64,000 bases of DNA from Phoronis australis. Lineage: Eukaryota > Phoronida > Phoronidae. Below the pieces are notes generated by a model, which saw only the letters and a list, made by a program, of their open reading frames with translations, searched no databases and was not told where the DNA came from. The DNA lies in assembly GCA_002633005.1 (NCBI GenBank), contig NMRA01000330.1:184001-248000 (forward strand), in the 5' to 3' direction. The position numbers and the translations under genes were made by a program. Positions within the stretch are counted from its first letter, which is position 1; each line of letters starts with the position of its first letter. Below, piece after piece: positions 24,410-35,300 of this stretch.

Positions 24410-25301
24410 TAATCACCTAGCATTGCCAGGAAACGACGGACGGAGTAGAAATTCCGGCGAGCACGTCAGTGAACTTTCCTATCACCAGGCTGAAGAAAAC
24501 GATCTTGACTTTTTGCCAGCGTTCTAAGAGTCTGGGAATGTCTGCGTTTCTACAGTGTAGTACCGATTAGTTGAAGCTGTTTTAAAAGCAGTTCGCGGGA
24601 CCTCATTCAGGCGTGATCGTGCCAATCCGATTGGTTGACTAGGATTGCAAATCGCGGCCCAGGTCTTCGCATGTGACGCTATCCAAGGATGATTTAATTT
24701 TGTGACGGGTGATAAGAGGCGTAGTATGACCACATTTATAGATTCTAAAGAGCAAGAGCATTCTGAATCTAGTCAGACTTTTTCTAGGACTTGCACGGAA
24801 GTGGAGAATTTGGGGAGAAAACTGTCAAATGTGGTGTTTTGTCTTATTTTTATGTGCCGGTATTTTTCAAGATGTGAATTAGCCGGTTACAGATCTGACG
24901 CGTCAATAAGCTTCAGTTACCATGAGTAGTGCTTTTGAATTGGGAACGCCAAAAAACCTTTTGTTTTTTCAGACTCTCGATAAGGACGTGACATAAGGAC
25001 TCGTCTCCACTTGGGTGTGTATCGACAGCCAAAACCCTGTTTGTCCTATATCGACTAAAAAGTGAACGACGGTTAAGTAAACGAAATAAAAATGACGCAA
25101 ACAAGCAGGCGACGTCACGAGGAGCCAATCAGTATAAAGGATGATGTCATTCAAAGGCGATGCCGAGATATATTGAGATTGCCGTCCACCCACGCTGGCA
25201 GGTGAGCGGGAAAAGGCAGAAAGGCACAGCGCTCGCCACCGATGTGAATATTCGAGACGCGGAAGGGTGCGTACCTCGCGGGAAAATGGTAAAAAGGAAA
25301 A

Positions 25302-25420
25302 GTCTAAAGCACCCGGAATTCCTTGGTAGGTCCCCCATCCAAGTACTACCCGGGCCCGACGTTGCTTTACTTCGGTGATCAGACGAGAGCCGGTGTTGTC
25401 AACGTGGTATGGCTCTAGAC
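25302..25420 (-). rRNA. 5S rRNA-like copy 1
   Basis: Full-length (119 nt) match to animal 5S rRNA on the minus strand, starting GTCTAGAGCCATACCACG and containing CACCGAAGTAAAGCAACGTC and TACTTGGATGGGGGACC. It ends GGTGCTTTAGAC directly followed by TTTT, a Pol III terminator. The A-box has GTAAAGC where animal 5S has GTTAAGC. Substitutions in the 3' helix (CTACCAAGG) suggest a pseudogene. Confidence 0.65.
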
Positions 25421-26207
25421 GATAGCTTATCCATGCCAACAGGTTTTATTGGTTCGGGACGGATTTCAGCTAGTCTAGTAAAATCGGAGTATATGCAAAG
25501 CCAACGGGAGTGCAACAGTTCTGTGCAACAGTTTCCTGCACACATTGTTCATACCTAAGCGGTCATGCTCTCGAGCACACGACGGCGAGACCCCAACGTT
25601 GCGTGCGATCGTAGACAGCACGAGGACAGGAGCTATCATCGTAAAGTGTCAGGAAACGATGGACTGAGTAGGCCTACCAATTGCGGCGAGCTTGTAAATG
25701 GACTTTCCTGCCACCAAGATGAAGAAATCAATCTGAAATTTTGTCAGCGTCCAAAAGAGAGTTGTAATATTTGTGTTCCTAATGCCGATTCGTTGAAGCT
25801 GTGTTTTACTGGTTCTTAGGAGCAGTTCGGGAGACATCATCCATGCGAGATCGTGCTAATCCGCTTGGTTGATTGGGCCTGCAAATCTGCCCGGTTACCA
25901 GTAGGCCTACGTCTCCCTGACTATGTATCGGGATAATTTAATTTAACTGTAGTGTGCCTTATATGTCCACCGAACTGTGAATAGCTAAGGGAACTGAGGT
26001 TGACGTGAACAAGCGGGCGACGTCACGATGAGATAGGCAGTATAAAGGATGACGTCATTCATTGAATGACGAGATGATATTGCGAATGTCTTCCAACCAT
26101 GCGGAAAGGTGAGCGAAAAAATTCAAAACGGCACAGCGCGCGCCACGGAAGTGAATCTTCGAGTCGCGAAAGGGTATGTGCCTCGCGGGAGAATGACAAA
26201 AAGAAAA

Positions 26208-26326
26208 GACTACAACACCCGGAAGTCCCAGACAAATCTCCCATCCAAGTGCTACCCGGGCCCGACGTTGCTTTACTTCGGTGATCGGACGAGAACCGGT
26301 GTTGTCAACGTAGTATGCCCATAGAC
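26208..26326 (-). rRNA. 5S rRNA-like copy 2
   Basis: Full-length copy. It keeps GAACCGGT...CCGAAGTAAAGCAACG, CCCGGGTAGCACTTGGATGG and a downstream T-run. The 3' strand is changed (GTCTGGGACTTCC), which breaks part of the terminal helices. Same A-box variant as the other units. Probably not functional. Confidence 0.6.
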
Positions 26327-26971
26327 GATAGCTGATCAGTTGCAACAGGTTTTCCGCGTTTGGGACGGATTTCTGCTAGTCGAGCCAAACCGGAGAAGAT
26401 ACAAAACCCCCTGGAGTACATCAGCTCTGCACAGTTCTGTGATCGCGATGAGTACAAAAGTTTGCAGCACACCTTGTTCACATCCAGGCGGTCATGTGCC
26501 CGAACACACGACGCCGTGGCTCCAGTGCTGTGTACGAGCGTCGACAGCACAATCGAGGTGGATTCATCGCGCCGGTAATGTCAGGAAACGATGGGCTGAG
26601 TACAAATTCCGGCGAACTCGTAACTGAACTTTCCTTCCATCAAGATGAAGAAATCTATCTAAAAAATTTTCAGCGTCTCAAAAGAGATTTGTAATGTCTC
26701 TGTATCTAATGCCGATTCCGTCGTTGAAGCTGTCTTTCACTGGTTCCTAGGTTAAAAGCAGTTTGTGAGACAACATCGAGGCCAGATGGTGCTAATCCTC
26801 TTGGTAGATTGGTCCTGCAAATCTGTCCAGGTACCATCATGATTAGGTTTACGTCGATCTCTGTGACTATGTATCGCGATAATTTATTTTAACTGTGTTG
26901 TGCCTCCTATATCCACCGAACAGTGAACGATGGATAGGTAAGAGAACTGAGGGTAACGTGAACAAGCGGAC

Positions 26972-27010
26972 GACGTCACGATGAGCCACGCAGTATAAAG
27001 GATGACGTCA
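26972..27010 (+). promoter_or_regulatory. CRE-TATA-CRE promoter-like module (representative)
   Basis: GACGTCAC at 26972, TATAAA at 26994 and TGACGTCA at 27003. The same arrangement occurs in the other units: TATA-type boxes near 25133, 26041, 27892 (CATAAA), 28810, 29748, 30830, 31733 and 32610, each flanked by GACGTCAC/GATGTCAC upstream and TGACGTCAT/TGATGTCAT/TGACGTAAT downstream. Unit 1 also has CCAAT directly before the TATA box. CRE sites plus TATA are standard Pol II promoter elements. Here they would drive plus-strand transcription toward the 3' end of the minus-strand 5S copy, about 165 bp away. Function is inference. Confidence 0.5.
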
Positions 27011-27160
27011 TTCCATCGATTCCGAAATATATTTCGATTGTCGTCCACCCACGCAGAGAGGTAAGCGGAAAAAAGTTGTACGACACAGCGCACACCACTG
27101 AAGTGAATCTTCGAGACGCGAAAGGGCGTGTGCCCCGCAGGATAATAACAAAATGCTAAA

Positions 27161-27279
27161 GTCTACAGCACCCGGAATTCCCAGGCATGTCGACCATCTA
27201 AGTGCTACCCGGGTACGATGTTGCTTTACTTCGGTGATCGGACGAGAACCGGTGGTGTCAACGTGGTATGGCCGTAGAC
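27161..27279 (-). rRNA. 5S rRNA-like copy 3
   Basis: Full-length copy starting GTCTACGGCCATACCACG, with only scattered changes (ACATCGTACCCGG in the A-box/intermediate region, TTAGATGGTCGACATG in box C). The 3' end GGTGCTGTAGAC is intact, but the following bases lack a clean T4 run (CTTTAGC). Shares GTAAAGC with its neighbours. Confidence 0.6.
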
Positions 27280-28044
27280 GATAGCTGATCAATGGCAACA
27301 GGTTTTCCGTGTTCAGGACGGATTTCTGCTTGTCGAGCCAAACTGGAGAAAACAATTAAACCCATGGGGGTACAATAGTTCTGTGCAGTTCTGCGTTCTC
27401 GCTGAGTGCAGAAGTTTCCAGCACACTTGTTTACATGCACCTAGGCGGCCATGTGCACGAGCACACGACGGTGGGGCCCCAACGTTGCGTAAGAGAGTCG
27501 ACAGCACGAGGAGAGGTGCAGTGTCAGGAAACGATGGACTAGGAAATAATTCCGGCGAGGTCGTAATTGAACTTTGCTGCCACCAAGATTGAAAAGATCT
27601 CAAGTTTTCGTCAGCATTCTGAAAGACATTTGGAATGTCTGTGTTTTATTGGTTCCTAGGTTAAAAGCAGATCGAGAGACCTCATCCAGGTGTGTCCTGC
27701 TAATCCGCCTGGTTGATTGGGCTTGCAAATCGGTCCAGGCACCAGAAGGCCTAAGTCTCTGTGAATATGTATCGGGATATTTTAATTTAATTGTAGTGTT
27801 CCTCCTATATCCACCAAACAGTGAACGATGGATAGGTAAGCGAACTGAGGGTGATGTGAGCAATCAGGCGACGTCACGATGAGCCAGGCAGCATAAAGCA
27901 TGACGTAATTCATTCGATGCCGAGATATATTGCGACTGTTGTCCGCTCACGCAAAGGCAAAACGGCACGGCGCGCACCACCGAGGTGAATCCGTTTGAGA
28001 CGCGAAAGGGTGTATGCCTCGCGGAAGAATGGCAAAAAGGAAAA

Positions 28045-28167
28045 GTCTACTAACAGCATCCAAAATTCCCAGGCAAGTCTCCCATCCAAACACTACCCGT
28101 GCTCGACGTTGCTTTACTTCGGTGATCGGACGAGAACCGGTGTTGTCAACGTGTTATGGATCTAGAC
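28045..28167 (-). rRNA. 5S rRNA-like copy 4
   Basis: Near full-length, with a few extra nucleotides in the 3' strand (TGCTGTTAGTAGAC) and changes CGAGCACGGGTAGTG in the middle. The 3' end is followed by TTTTCCTTTTT. Its unit also carries a CATAAA in place of TATAAA. Confidence 0.55.
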
Positions 28168-28976
28168 GACAGCTGATCCATGTCAACAGATTTTACCCGT
28201 TCGGGACGTATTTCAGCTAGTCTAGTGAAATCGGAGAATATGCAAAGCCCACGGGAGTGCAACAGTTATGTACTGTGATCGCGTTGAGAGTAGAAGTTTC
28301 TAGCACACACTGTTCATACCTAGACGCTCATGCTCTCGATTACACGACGGCGGGGCCCCAACGTTGCGTGCGATCGTAGACAGCACGAGTAGAGGAGCTA
28401 TCATCGTAAAGTGTCAGGAAACGATGGACTGAGTACCAATGGCGGCGAGCTCGTAAACGGACTTTCCTGCCACCAAGACGAAGAAATCAATTTTGAAATT
28501 TTTTCAGCGTCCTAAAAGAGATTTGTCATGTCTGTGTTTTTAATGCCGATTCGCTGAAGCTGTGTTTTACTGGTTCCTAGATTAGAAGCAGTTCGGGAGA
28601 CCTCATCCATGCGAGATCGTGCTAATCCGCATGGTTGATTGGGCCTGCAAATCTGCCCGGCCGGCACCAGTAGGCCTACGTCTCTCTGATTATGCATCGG
28701 GATAATTTGATTTAACTGTAGTGTACCTCCTATCTCCACCGAACTGTGGATAGTTAAGTGAACTGAGGCTGACGGGTATAAGCGGGTGATGTCACGATGA
28801 GCCAGGCAGTATAAAGGATGACGTCATTAATTGGATGACGAGACATATTGTGAATGTCTTTCAACCATGCGGAAATGTGAGCGGAAAAATGCAGAACGGC
28901 TCAGCGCGCGCCACGGAAGTGAATCTTCGAGGCGCGAAATGGTATGTGCCTCGCCACAGAATGACAAAAAGGAAAA

Positions 28977-29095
28977 GTCTACAGCACCCGGAATTCCCAC
29001 GCAGATCTCCCATCCAAGTGTTACCCGGCCCCGACGTTGCCTTACTTCGGTGATCGGACGAGAACCGGTGTTGTCAACGTAGTATGCCCATAGAC
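28977..29095 (-). rRNA. 5S rRNA-like copy 5
   Basis: Full-length. Contains GGTTCTCGTCCGATCACC, CCGAAGTAAGGCAACG, CACTTGGATGGGAGATC and GGTGCTGTAGAC, then TTTTCC. Its 5' end (GTCTATGGGCATACTACG) shares specific changes with copy 2, pointing to common descent of these two units. Confidence 0.62.
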
Positions 29096-29914
29096 GATAG
29101 CTGATCAGTTGCAACAGGTTTTCCGCGTTTGGGACGGATTTCTGCTAGTCGAGCCAAACCGGAGAAGATACAAAGCCCCCTGGAGTACATCAGTTCTGCA
29201 CAGCTTTGTGATCGTGTTAATTGCAGAAATTTACAGCACACCTTGTTTACACCCAGGCGGTCACGTGCCCGAACACACGACGCCGTGGCTCCAATGTTGT
29301 GCACGAGCGTCGACAGCACGATCGAGGTGCTATCATCGCGCACTGTCAGGAAAGGATGGACTCAGTACAAATTCCGGCGAACTCGTAACTGCAATTTCCT
29401 TCCATCAAGATTAAGAAATCGATCTCAAATTTTTTCAAATGAGATTTGCAATGTCTGTGTAGATAGTGCCGATTCGTTGAAGCTGTCTTTCACTGGTTCC
29501 TAGGTTAAAAGCAGTTTGTGAGACAACATCGAGGCCAGATCGTGCTAATCCTCTTGGTTGATTGGTCCTGCAAATCTGTCCAGGCACCATCATGATTAGG
29601 TTTACGTCGATCTCTGTGACTATGTATCGCGATAATTTATTTTAACAGTGTTGTGCCTCCTATATCCACCGAACAGTGAACGATGGATAGGTAAGAGAAC
29701 TGAGGGTAACGTGAAGAAGCTGACGACGTCACGATGAGCCACGCCGTATAAAGGATGACGTCATTCCATCGATTCCGAGATACATTTCGATTGTCGTCCA
29801 CCCACGCGGAGAGGTAAGCGGAAAAAAGTTGAACGGCACAGTGCACACCAACGAAGTGAATCTTCGAGACGCGAAAGGATGTGTGCCCCACAGGATAATG
29901 ACAAAAAGGCAAAT

Positions 29915-30186
29915 GACTACAGCACCCGGAATTCCCAGGCAGGTCTTCCATCTAAGTGCTACTCGGGTACGACGTTGCTTTACTTCCGTGATCGGACGAG
30001 AACTGCCGCCCGTTCAGTAACGCTGGGACCTCGCTAAAAATTAAGTCTTCGCGAGCTTACGTGAGATATTGCCTTGCATTTTAAATGAGAGCACGTGACT
30101 TCGACTAGGTTTTAGCTAGGTCCTAGCGTAGGTCCTAGCGTCTACTGAACGCCCGCCGGTGTTGCCAACGTGTTATGGCTGTAGAC
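29915..30186 (-). pseudogene. 5S rRNA-like copy 6, split by a MITE
   Basis: The 5S parts lie at 30157-30186 (5' end of the RNA sense) and 29915-30003 (3' end). The sequence between, 30004-30156, is a family A MITE inserted inside the GAACCGGT block. Function as 5S is destroyed. Confidence 0.75.
30004..30156. mobile_element. MITE family A, copy 3 (inside 5S copy 6)
   Basis: Both ends are clear: GCCGCCCGTTCAGTAACGC on the left and TCTACTGAACGCCCGC on the right. The interior has GGGACCTCGCTAAAAATT, GAGATATTGCC and GCACGTGAC in inverse orientation to copies 1, 2 and 4. Because the host is a known 5S-like sequence, the element borders can be read to within a base or two. Confidence 0.85.
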
Positions 30187-30996
30187 GATAGCTGATTAAT
30201 GGCAACAGGTTTTCCGTGTTCAGGACGGATTTCTGCTTGTCGAGCCAGACTGGAGAAACACAATTAAACCCCACGGGGGTACAATAGTTCTGTACAGTTC
30301 TGTGATCTCGCTGAGTGCAGAAGTTTCCAGCACACTTGTTTACAACTAGGCGGCCATGTGTTCGAGCACACGACGGTGGGGCCACAACGTTGCGTAAGCG
30401 AGTCGACAGCACGAGGACAGGTGCAGTGTCAGGAAACGATGGACAAGGAAATAATTCCGGCGAGGTCGTAATTGAACTTTCTTGCCACCAAGATGAAAAC
30501 GATCTCAAATTTTTGTCAGCGTCTCAAAAGAGATTTGCAATGTCTGTGTAGCTAGTGCCGATTCGCTGAAGCTGTGTTTTACTGGTTCCTAGGTTAAAAG
30601 CAGTTTGTGAGACAACATCGAGGCAAGATCGTGCTAATCCCCTTGGTTGAATGGTCCTGCAAATCTGCCCAGGCACCATTAGGTTTACGTCGATCTCTGT
30701 GACTATGTATCGCGATAATTTATTTTAACTGTGTCGTGCCTCCTATATCCACCGAACAGTGAACGATGGATAGGTAAGGGAAATGAGGGTGACGTGAACA
30801 AGCGGACGACGTCACGATGAGTCACGGAGTATAAAGGATGACGTCATTCCATCGATTCCGAGTTATATTTCGATTGTCGTCCACCCACAAATAGAGGTAA
30901 GCAGAAAAAGGTTGAACGGCATAGCGCGCACCACCGAAGTGAATCTTCGAGACGTGAAAGGGTGTGTGCCCCGCGGGATAATGGCAAAAATTAAAA

Positions 30997-31115
30997 GTCT
31001 AGAGCACCCGGAATTTCCAGGCAGGTCTTCCATCTAAGTGCTACCCGGGCCCGACGTTGCTTTACTTCGGTGATCGGACGAGAACCAGTGTTGTCAACGT
31101 GGTATGGCCGTAGAC
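30997..31115 (-). rRNA. 5S rRNA-like copy 7
   Basis: One of the copies closest to animal 5S: GTCTACGGCCATACCACG at the 5' end, GATCACCGAAGTAAAGC, AACGTCGGGCCCGG, GGTGCTCTAGAC and a terminal TTTTAATTTTT run. Differences are CACTGGTTC (normally CACCGGTTC), CACTTAGATGGAAGACC in box C and the shared GTAAAGC. Confidence 0.66.
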
Positions 31116-31885
31116 GATAGCTGATCAGTGGCAACAGGTTTTTCGTGTTCGGGACGGATTTCTGCTTGTCGAACCAAACTGGAGAAAAAACAATAGAGCC
31201 CATGGGGGTACAATAATTCTGTACAGTTCTGTGATCTCCGTTGTTGAGTGCAGAAGTTTCCAGCACACCTTGTTTACACCTAGACGGTCATGTGCTCGAG
31301 CACACGACTCTGGGGCCCCAACGTTTCGTAAGAGCGTCGACAGTACGAGGAGAGGTGCAGTGTCCGGAAACGATGGACTAGGAAAAAACTCCGGCGAGGT
31401 CGTAATTGAATTTGCCTGCCACCAAGATGAAAACGATCTCCAATTTTTGTCAGCGTTCTTAAAGACATTTGCATTGCCTGTGTTTCTAATGCCGATTCGT
31501 TGAAGTTGTGTTTTATTGGTTCCTAGGTTAAAAGCAGTTCGCGAGACCTCTGGTTGATTGGGCTTGTAAATCGGGCCAGGCACCAGAAGGCCTAAGTCTC
31601 TGTGAATATGTATCGGGAAATTTTAATTTAATTGTAGTGTTCCTCCTATATCCACCAAACAGTGAACGATAGATAGGTAAGCGAACTGAGGGTGATGTGA
31701 GCAATCAGGCGACGTCACGATGTGCCAGGCAGTATAAAGGATGATGTAATTCATTCGATGCCGAGATATATTGCGACTGTTGTCCGCTCACGCAAAGACA
31801 AAGCGGCACGGCGCGCACCACCGAGGTGAATCCGTTTGAGACGCGAAAGGGTGTATGCCTCGCGGAAGAATGGCAAAAAGGAAAA

Positions 31886-31953
31886 GTCTACGGCATCCGG
31901 AATTCCCAGGCAGGGACGAGAAACGGTGTTGTCAACGTTTTATGGCTGTAGAC
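31886..31953 (-). pseudogene. 5S rRNA-like copy 8, internal deletion
   Basis: Only 68 nt: the 5' end through CCGTTTCTCGTCC is joined directly to CTGCCTGGGAATTCC at the 3' end. About 51 nt covering the A-box, intermediate element and most of box C are gone. Confidence 0.75.
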
Positions 31954-32760
31954 GATACCTGATAAGTGGCAACAGCTAAGTTTTCCGCGTTCGGGACGGA
32001 ATTCTGCTAGTCGAGCCAAACCGGAGAAAGAAGACAGAAAGTCCACGGGAGTAGAATAGTTCTGCACAGTTCTGTGATCTCGCTGAGTGCAGAAGTTCCA
32101 GCACACCTTGTTCAAACCTAGGCGGTTATGTGCTCGAGCACACGACGGCGGGGCCCCAGCGTTGCGTAAGAGCGCCGACAGCACGAGGAGTGGTGCTATC
32201 ATCGTGTATGCGGTGTCAGGAAACGATGGATTGAGAACAAATTCAGCCCAGCTCGTAGTTGAACTTTCCTGCCACCAAGATGTAGAAAACGATCTCAAGC
32301 TTTGTCAGCGCCCTAAAAGAGATTTTCAATGTCTGTGTTTCTAGTGCAGATTCGTTGAAGATGGTTACCGGTTCCTAGGTTAAAAGCAGTTCGCGAGACC
32401 TGACGAGATCGTGCTAATCCGCCTGGTCATTGATTGGGCCTGCAAATCGGCCCAGGCATCAGTAGGCCTACGGTCACTTTGACGATGTATCGGGATAATT
32501 TAATTTAATTGTAGTTTGCCTCCTACATCCACCAAACAGTTAACGATGGATAGGTAAACGAACTGAGGGTGATGTGAACAAACGAACGACGTCACGATGA
32601 GCAAGGCAGTATAAAGGATGACGTCATTCATTCGATGCCGAGATATATTGCGATTGTTGTCCACCCAGGCACAGGCAGAACGGCACGGTGCACACCACAG
32701 AGGTGAATCTTCGATACGCGAAAGCGTAATTGCCTCGCAGGAGAATGGCAAAGAGGAAAG

Positions 32761-32879
32761 GTCTACAGCACCCGGAATTCCCAGGCACGTCTCCCATCCA
32801 AACACTACCCGTGCTCGACGTTGCTTTACTTCGGTGATCGGATTATAACCGGTGTTGTCAATGTGGTATGGCTGTAGAC
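32761..32879 (-). rRNA. 5S rRNA-like copy 9
   Basis: Full-length, with intact 3' end (GGGTGCTGTAGAC then CTTTCC). Contains CACCGAAGTAAAGCAACG and GTTTGGATGGGAGACG. Shares CGAGCACGGGTAGTG with copy 4. Changes at GGTTATAATCC disrupt the 5' domain. Confidence 0.58.
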
Positions 32880-33077
32880 CACAGCTGATAAGTGGCAACA
32901 GGTTTTCCGCGTTCGGGATGGATTTCTGCTAGTAGAGCCAAACCGAAGAGTACTACATTTCTATACAGTTCTGTGATGGCGTTGCGTGCAGAAGTTTCCA
33001 GGCGGTTATGTGTTCGAGCACACGAAGGCGGGGCTCCAACGTTCTGTAAGAGCGTCGACAGGACGAGGAGACTAATT

Positions 33078-33802
33078 TGGCTCAGTTTTATTATAGCCGA
33101 GTGCCTTAACCAGTCTAACATAGTCCAAGCAAGGCCTTCCATATTCTTAGAATATTGTTTCCATGATTCTCTTTCAGTCAAAAGGGATTGGACATGTTGA
33201 AAATTACGCATTCGTAATCACATTTTGTCTTGGTGGCTTTCCGATGGGTGTCGCAAACCTTTCTTTGGAGTCCAACCACCTCCAACTTCCACCTTTCACG
33301 ATTATTTTTATGCTTAGTTTCCTTAAAAGACATGTTGCCTCGAAAGAACTCCTCATGATATTGTTTTGTTCGTCAGCACATTCTTCAAGTTCTCTAACGG
33401 AAGCACTATACAATGTAATTTTCTTCTGTTAATTTGTTGTTTTTAAGCTTAAAGGTTCATCCACATATTTAGGCCTCACGTATGCCGGAATCTCCTGATT
33501 ATTTTAATTCTGTGTTGTATAACTTTTTCACCTTGAACCTCAAACATATGTGGTCAGACAATGATGGTACATCACTGGCTAGCCAATCATGGATTCATCA
33601 AGATGCACAAGAATTCCCAAGTCAAGTACTTCTTTTCTGGCACGGGTTCTGAAAGTTGTTTATTACCCACATTACTGGAACCCAAGTTAGTGTAAGCTCC
33701 TCGTCTTTGTCGTTATTGTGAGAGGAACCCATAACATGTGATGTACATTAGTATTAGCCCCAATAATATGTGTAGTTTAGTTTGTATCGCAGTGAGACAC
33801 CA
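33078..33802. other. Intergenic, no gene recognised
   Basis: Directly abuts the end of the 5S-linked array. Between 33200 and 33420 both strands are open in more than one frame, and the minus strand looks weakly gene-like, but frames disagree and no domain is recognisable. It may be a decayed transposase fragment. Confidence 0.3.
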
Positions 33803-33955
33803 GGCGTGTGTTCAGTAGACGCTAGGACCTACGCTAGGACCTAGCTAAAACCTTGTCAAAGTCACGTGTTCTCATTTAAAATACACGGCAATTTCTCACG
33901 TAATCTCGCGAAGTCTTGCTTTTTAGCGAGGTCCTCGTGTTACTGAACAGGAGGC
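33803..33955. mobile_element. MITE family A, copy 4
   Basis: Ends GGCGTGTGTTCAGTAGACGC and GTGTTACTGAACAGGAGGC, with both TIRs readable. The interior CAAAGTCACGTGTTCTCATT, GGCAATTTCTCACG and GCGAAGTCTTGCTTTTTAGC matches copy 2 closely. Confidence 0.85.
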
Positions 33956-35300
33956 AGTTCTCTGAACACAGTAGGGGTGCAGGCTCCTCTCATGCCATCC
34001 ATACGACACAAGTACCGCTACCACACCAGAGGCTTTAGCAGCCAGCGCCTCAGTCGGGGTTTCCTTCAATCAAACCTTGGAACTGACAATGTCAGTTTGT
34101 GGCGAAGGATTCTTTGATTTCTTATTTCTCTTAAAGCCTGCAGCTTAGGGAGTACAACCTGTTTTCCTTTTGGATGTAAGGGATGCAACAATGTTCATCA
34201 GACCACCACTCCCTTTTGTTGTGGAACGGACTGCCATGTCCTTATGATACATGCCAGAATTGCATCACTCACCAAGGCACGATATGTCCTTAATGTTTGT
34301 CCACTCCGGCGTATTTCGGTTTCCATGTCCGAAATGTCTGCGGGTGGGAGATCCTTAATTAATGCCTGTCGCTGTATACCTGGGATGTCCGTCGGAAGAC
34401 GGAGGCAGAGCACTGATACACAGCTTAGCCTTCCCAAGGATTTTCTCATTCTTCCACACCACATGGACCCGTCCTTCAGTAAGGTAGGTCCGAGATATCA
34501 GGGTCGTAAAGCCTGGGATGTTTTGAATGAGGATATGATTGATAACTTCCTGAATGAGACGAAGGTTCGTCTGATCGAGTTGGCAGTCTTCCATATCTTT
34601 TTTTCTAATGATTAGGTGTTAGTTAGCACTTGCATAAATCTTATGAGTAGTACCAACACATTCATTGCCACTCGAGCGGCTTGCGCACGTCTGGTGCAAC
34701 GTATAACAGACCGTCTGCAATATTTTTATTCATTACCACCCCGACGAGCACGTTCGGTCTCAGGTCTTACGCGTTTGAGTGGGTGGGTGGGTTGAGATAA
34801 GTGTCGTATCACGCCCAATCATATGTTAGTCTCTGGTACGCTTTGCAGTGCTGGGGCTTGAGTCGGTTGCTCAGTCTTAGAGTCCGAGAGACTCAGAGCC
34901 GTCATACCCTTTAGCAATCGCTTCCTTTCCTTCTTCTTTCGATTGATGACGTGGCAATTACCTAAAGCAGCGCCGGCACAAGCCTTGCAATATACAGGAA
35001 CACTTGGATTTTTACTTCAGGGATCATTTGGTTGAGTTATTAGCTGCCGGGCAACAGAAGTTTTAGGTGCAAATAGATTCTCAAAGTTGTTAGTGTGTGA
35101 GGCTTGCATATGTTCTGTCTAGTTGAGGGATTCAGGCCTTCAACGTTGCAGTCAGGTCTACTCTGCGCTGGAGGTTACCGCCGGACGACGAGGTTTGGGT
35201 CCGAAATTCTATTCACCAAACACTATTCTGAGGGTAACAGAGAATATTTATGTTGGTGATCGCCATGTGGCAAAAAAAACAAAAAAGAGATTTAAAACTT
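33956..35300. other. Possible decayed element, minus strand open near 34.2-34.6 kb
   Basis: Two minus-strand frames (34355-34594 and 34198-34464) overlap in different registers and read gene-like residues without a recognised domain, as expected of a frameshifted mobile-element ORF. The plus-strand frame 34244-34615 overlaps them and looks like a shadow. I cannot name a family. Confidence 0.3.

Larger units (their letters stand above)
23780..33077. repeat. Tandem array of about 0.9-kb units, each with a 5S rRNA-like sequence
   Basis: Nine head-to-tail units plus a degenerate leading one. Starts of the minus-strand 5S-like segments on the plus-strand scale are 25302, 26208, 27161, 28045, 28977, 29915, 30997, 31886 and 32761, a spacing of 875-953 bp (1082 where a MITE is inserted). 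Blocks shared by units include TGTCAGGAAACGATGGACT, CTTTCCTGCCACCAAGATGA, ACTGGTTCCTAGGTTAAAAG and CCTCCTATATCCACCGAACA. Units differ by roughly a tenth of their positions by eye, unlike a homogenised, active 5S rDNA cluster. Alternative pairs of units look more alike (for example the units around 26.2 and 29.0 kb, or 27.2 and 30.0 kb), suggesting amplification as dimers. No conserved ORF runs through the units. The array ends abruptly near 33077. Confidence 0.9.

Noticed and set aside
27003-27165. Spliced-leader RNA gene linked to 5S: TATA box, a short exon of about 40 nt, then GAG|GTAAGCGG, as in nematode 5S-SL repeats
   Set aside because: No Sm-binding site (RAU4-6GR) or suitable stem-loops follow, no terminator is present before the 5S, and the donor region is lost in the units near 27.9 and 31.8 kb.
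24969-33211. Numerous 60-150 codon ORFs on both strands of the array
   Set aside because: They overlap the 5S-like sequences, differ in frame and length between units, and show no conserved protein or start.
34198-34615. Coding gene at 34.2-34.6 kb
   Set aside because: Three overlapping frames on two strands compete, no domain or splice structure is recognisable, and frames shift within 200 bp.
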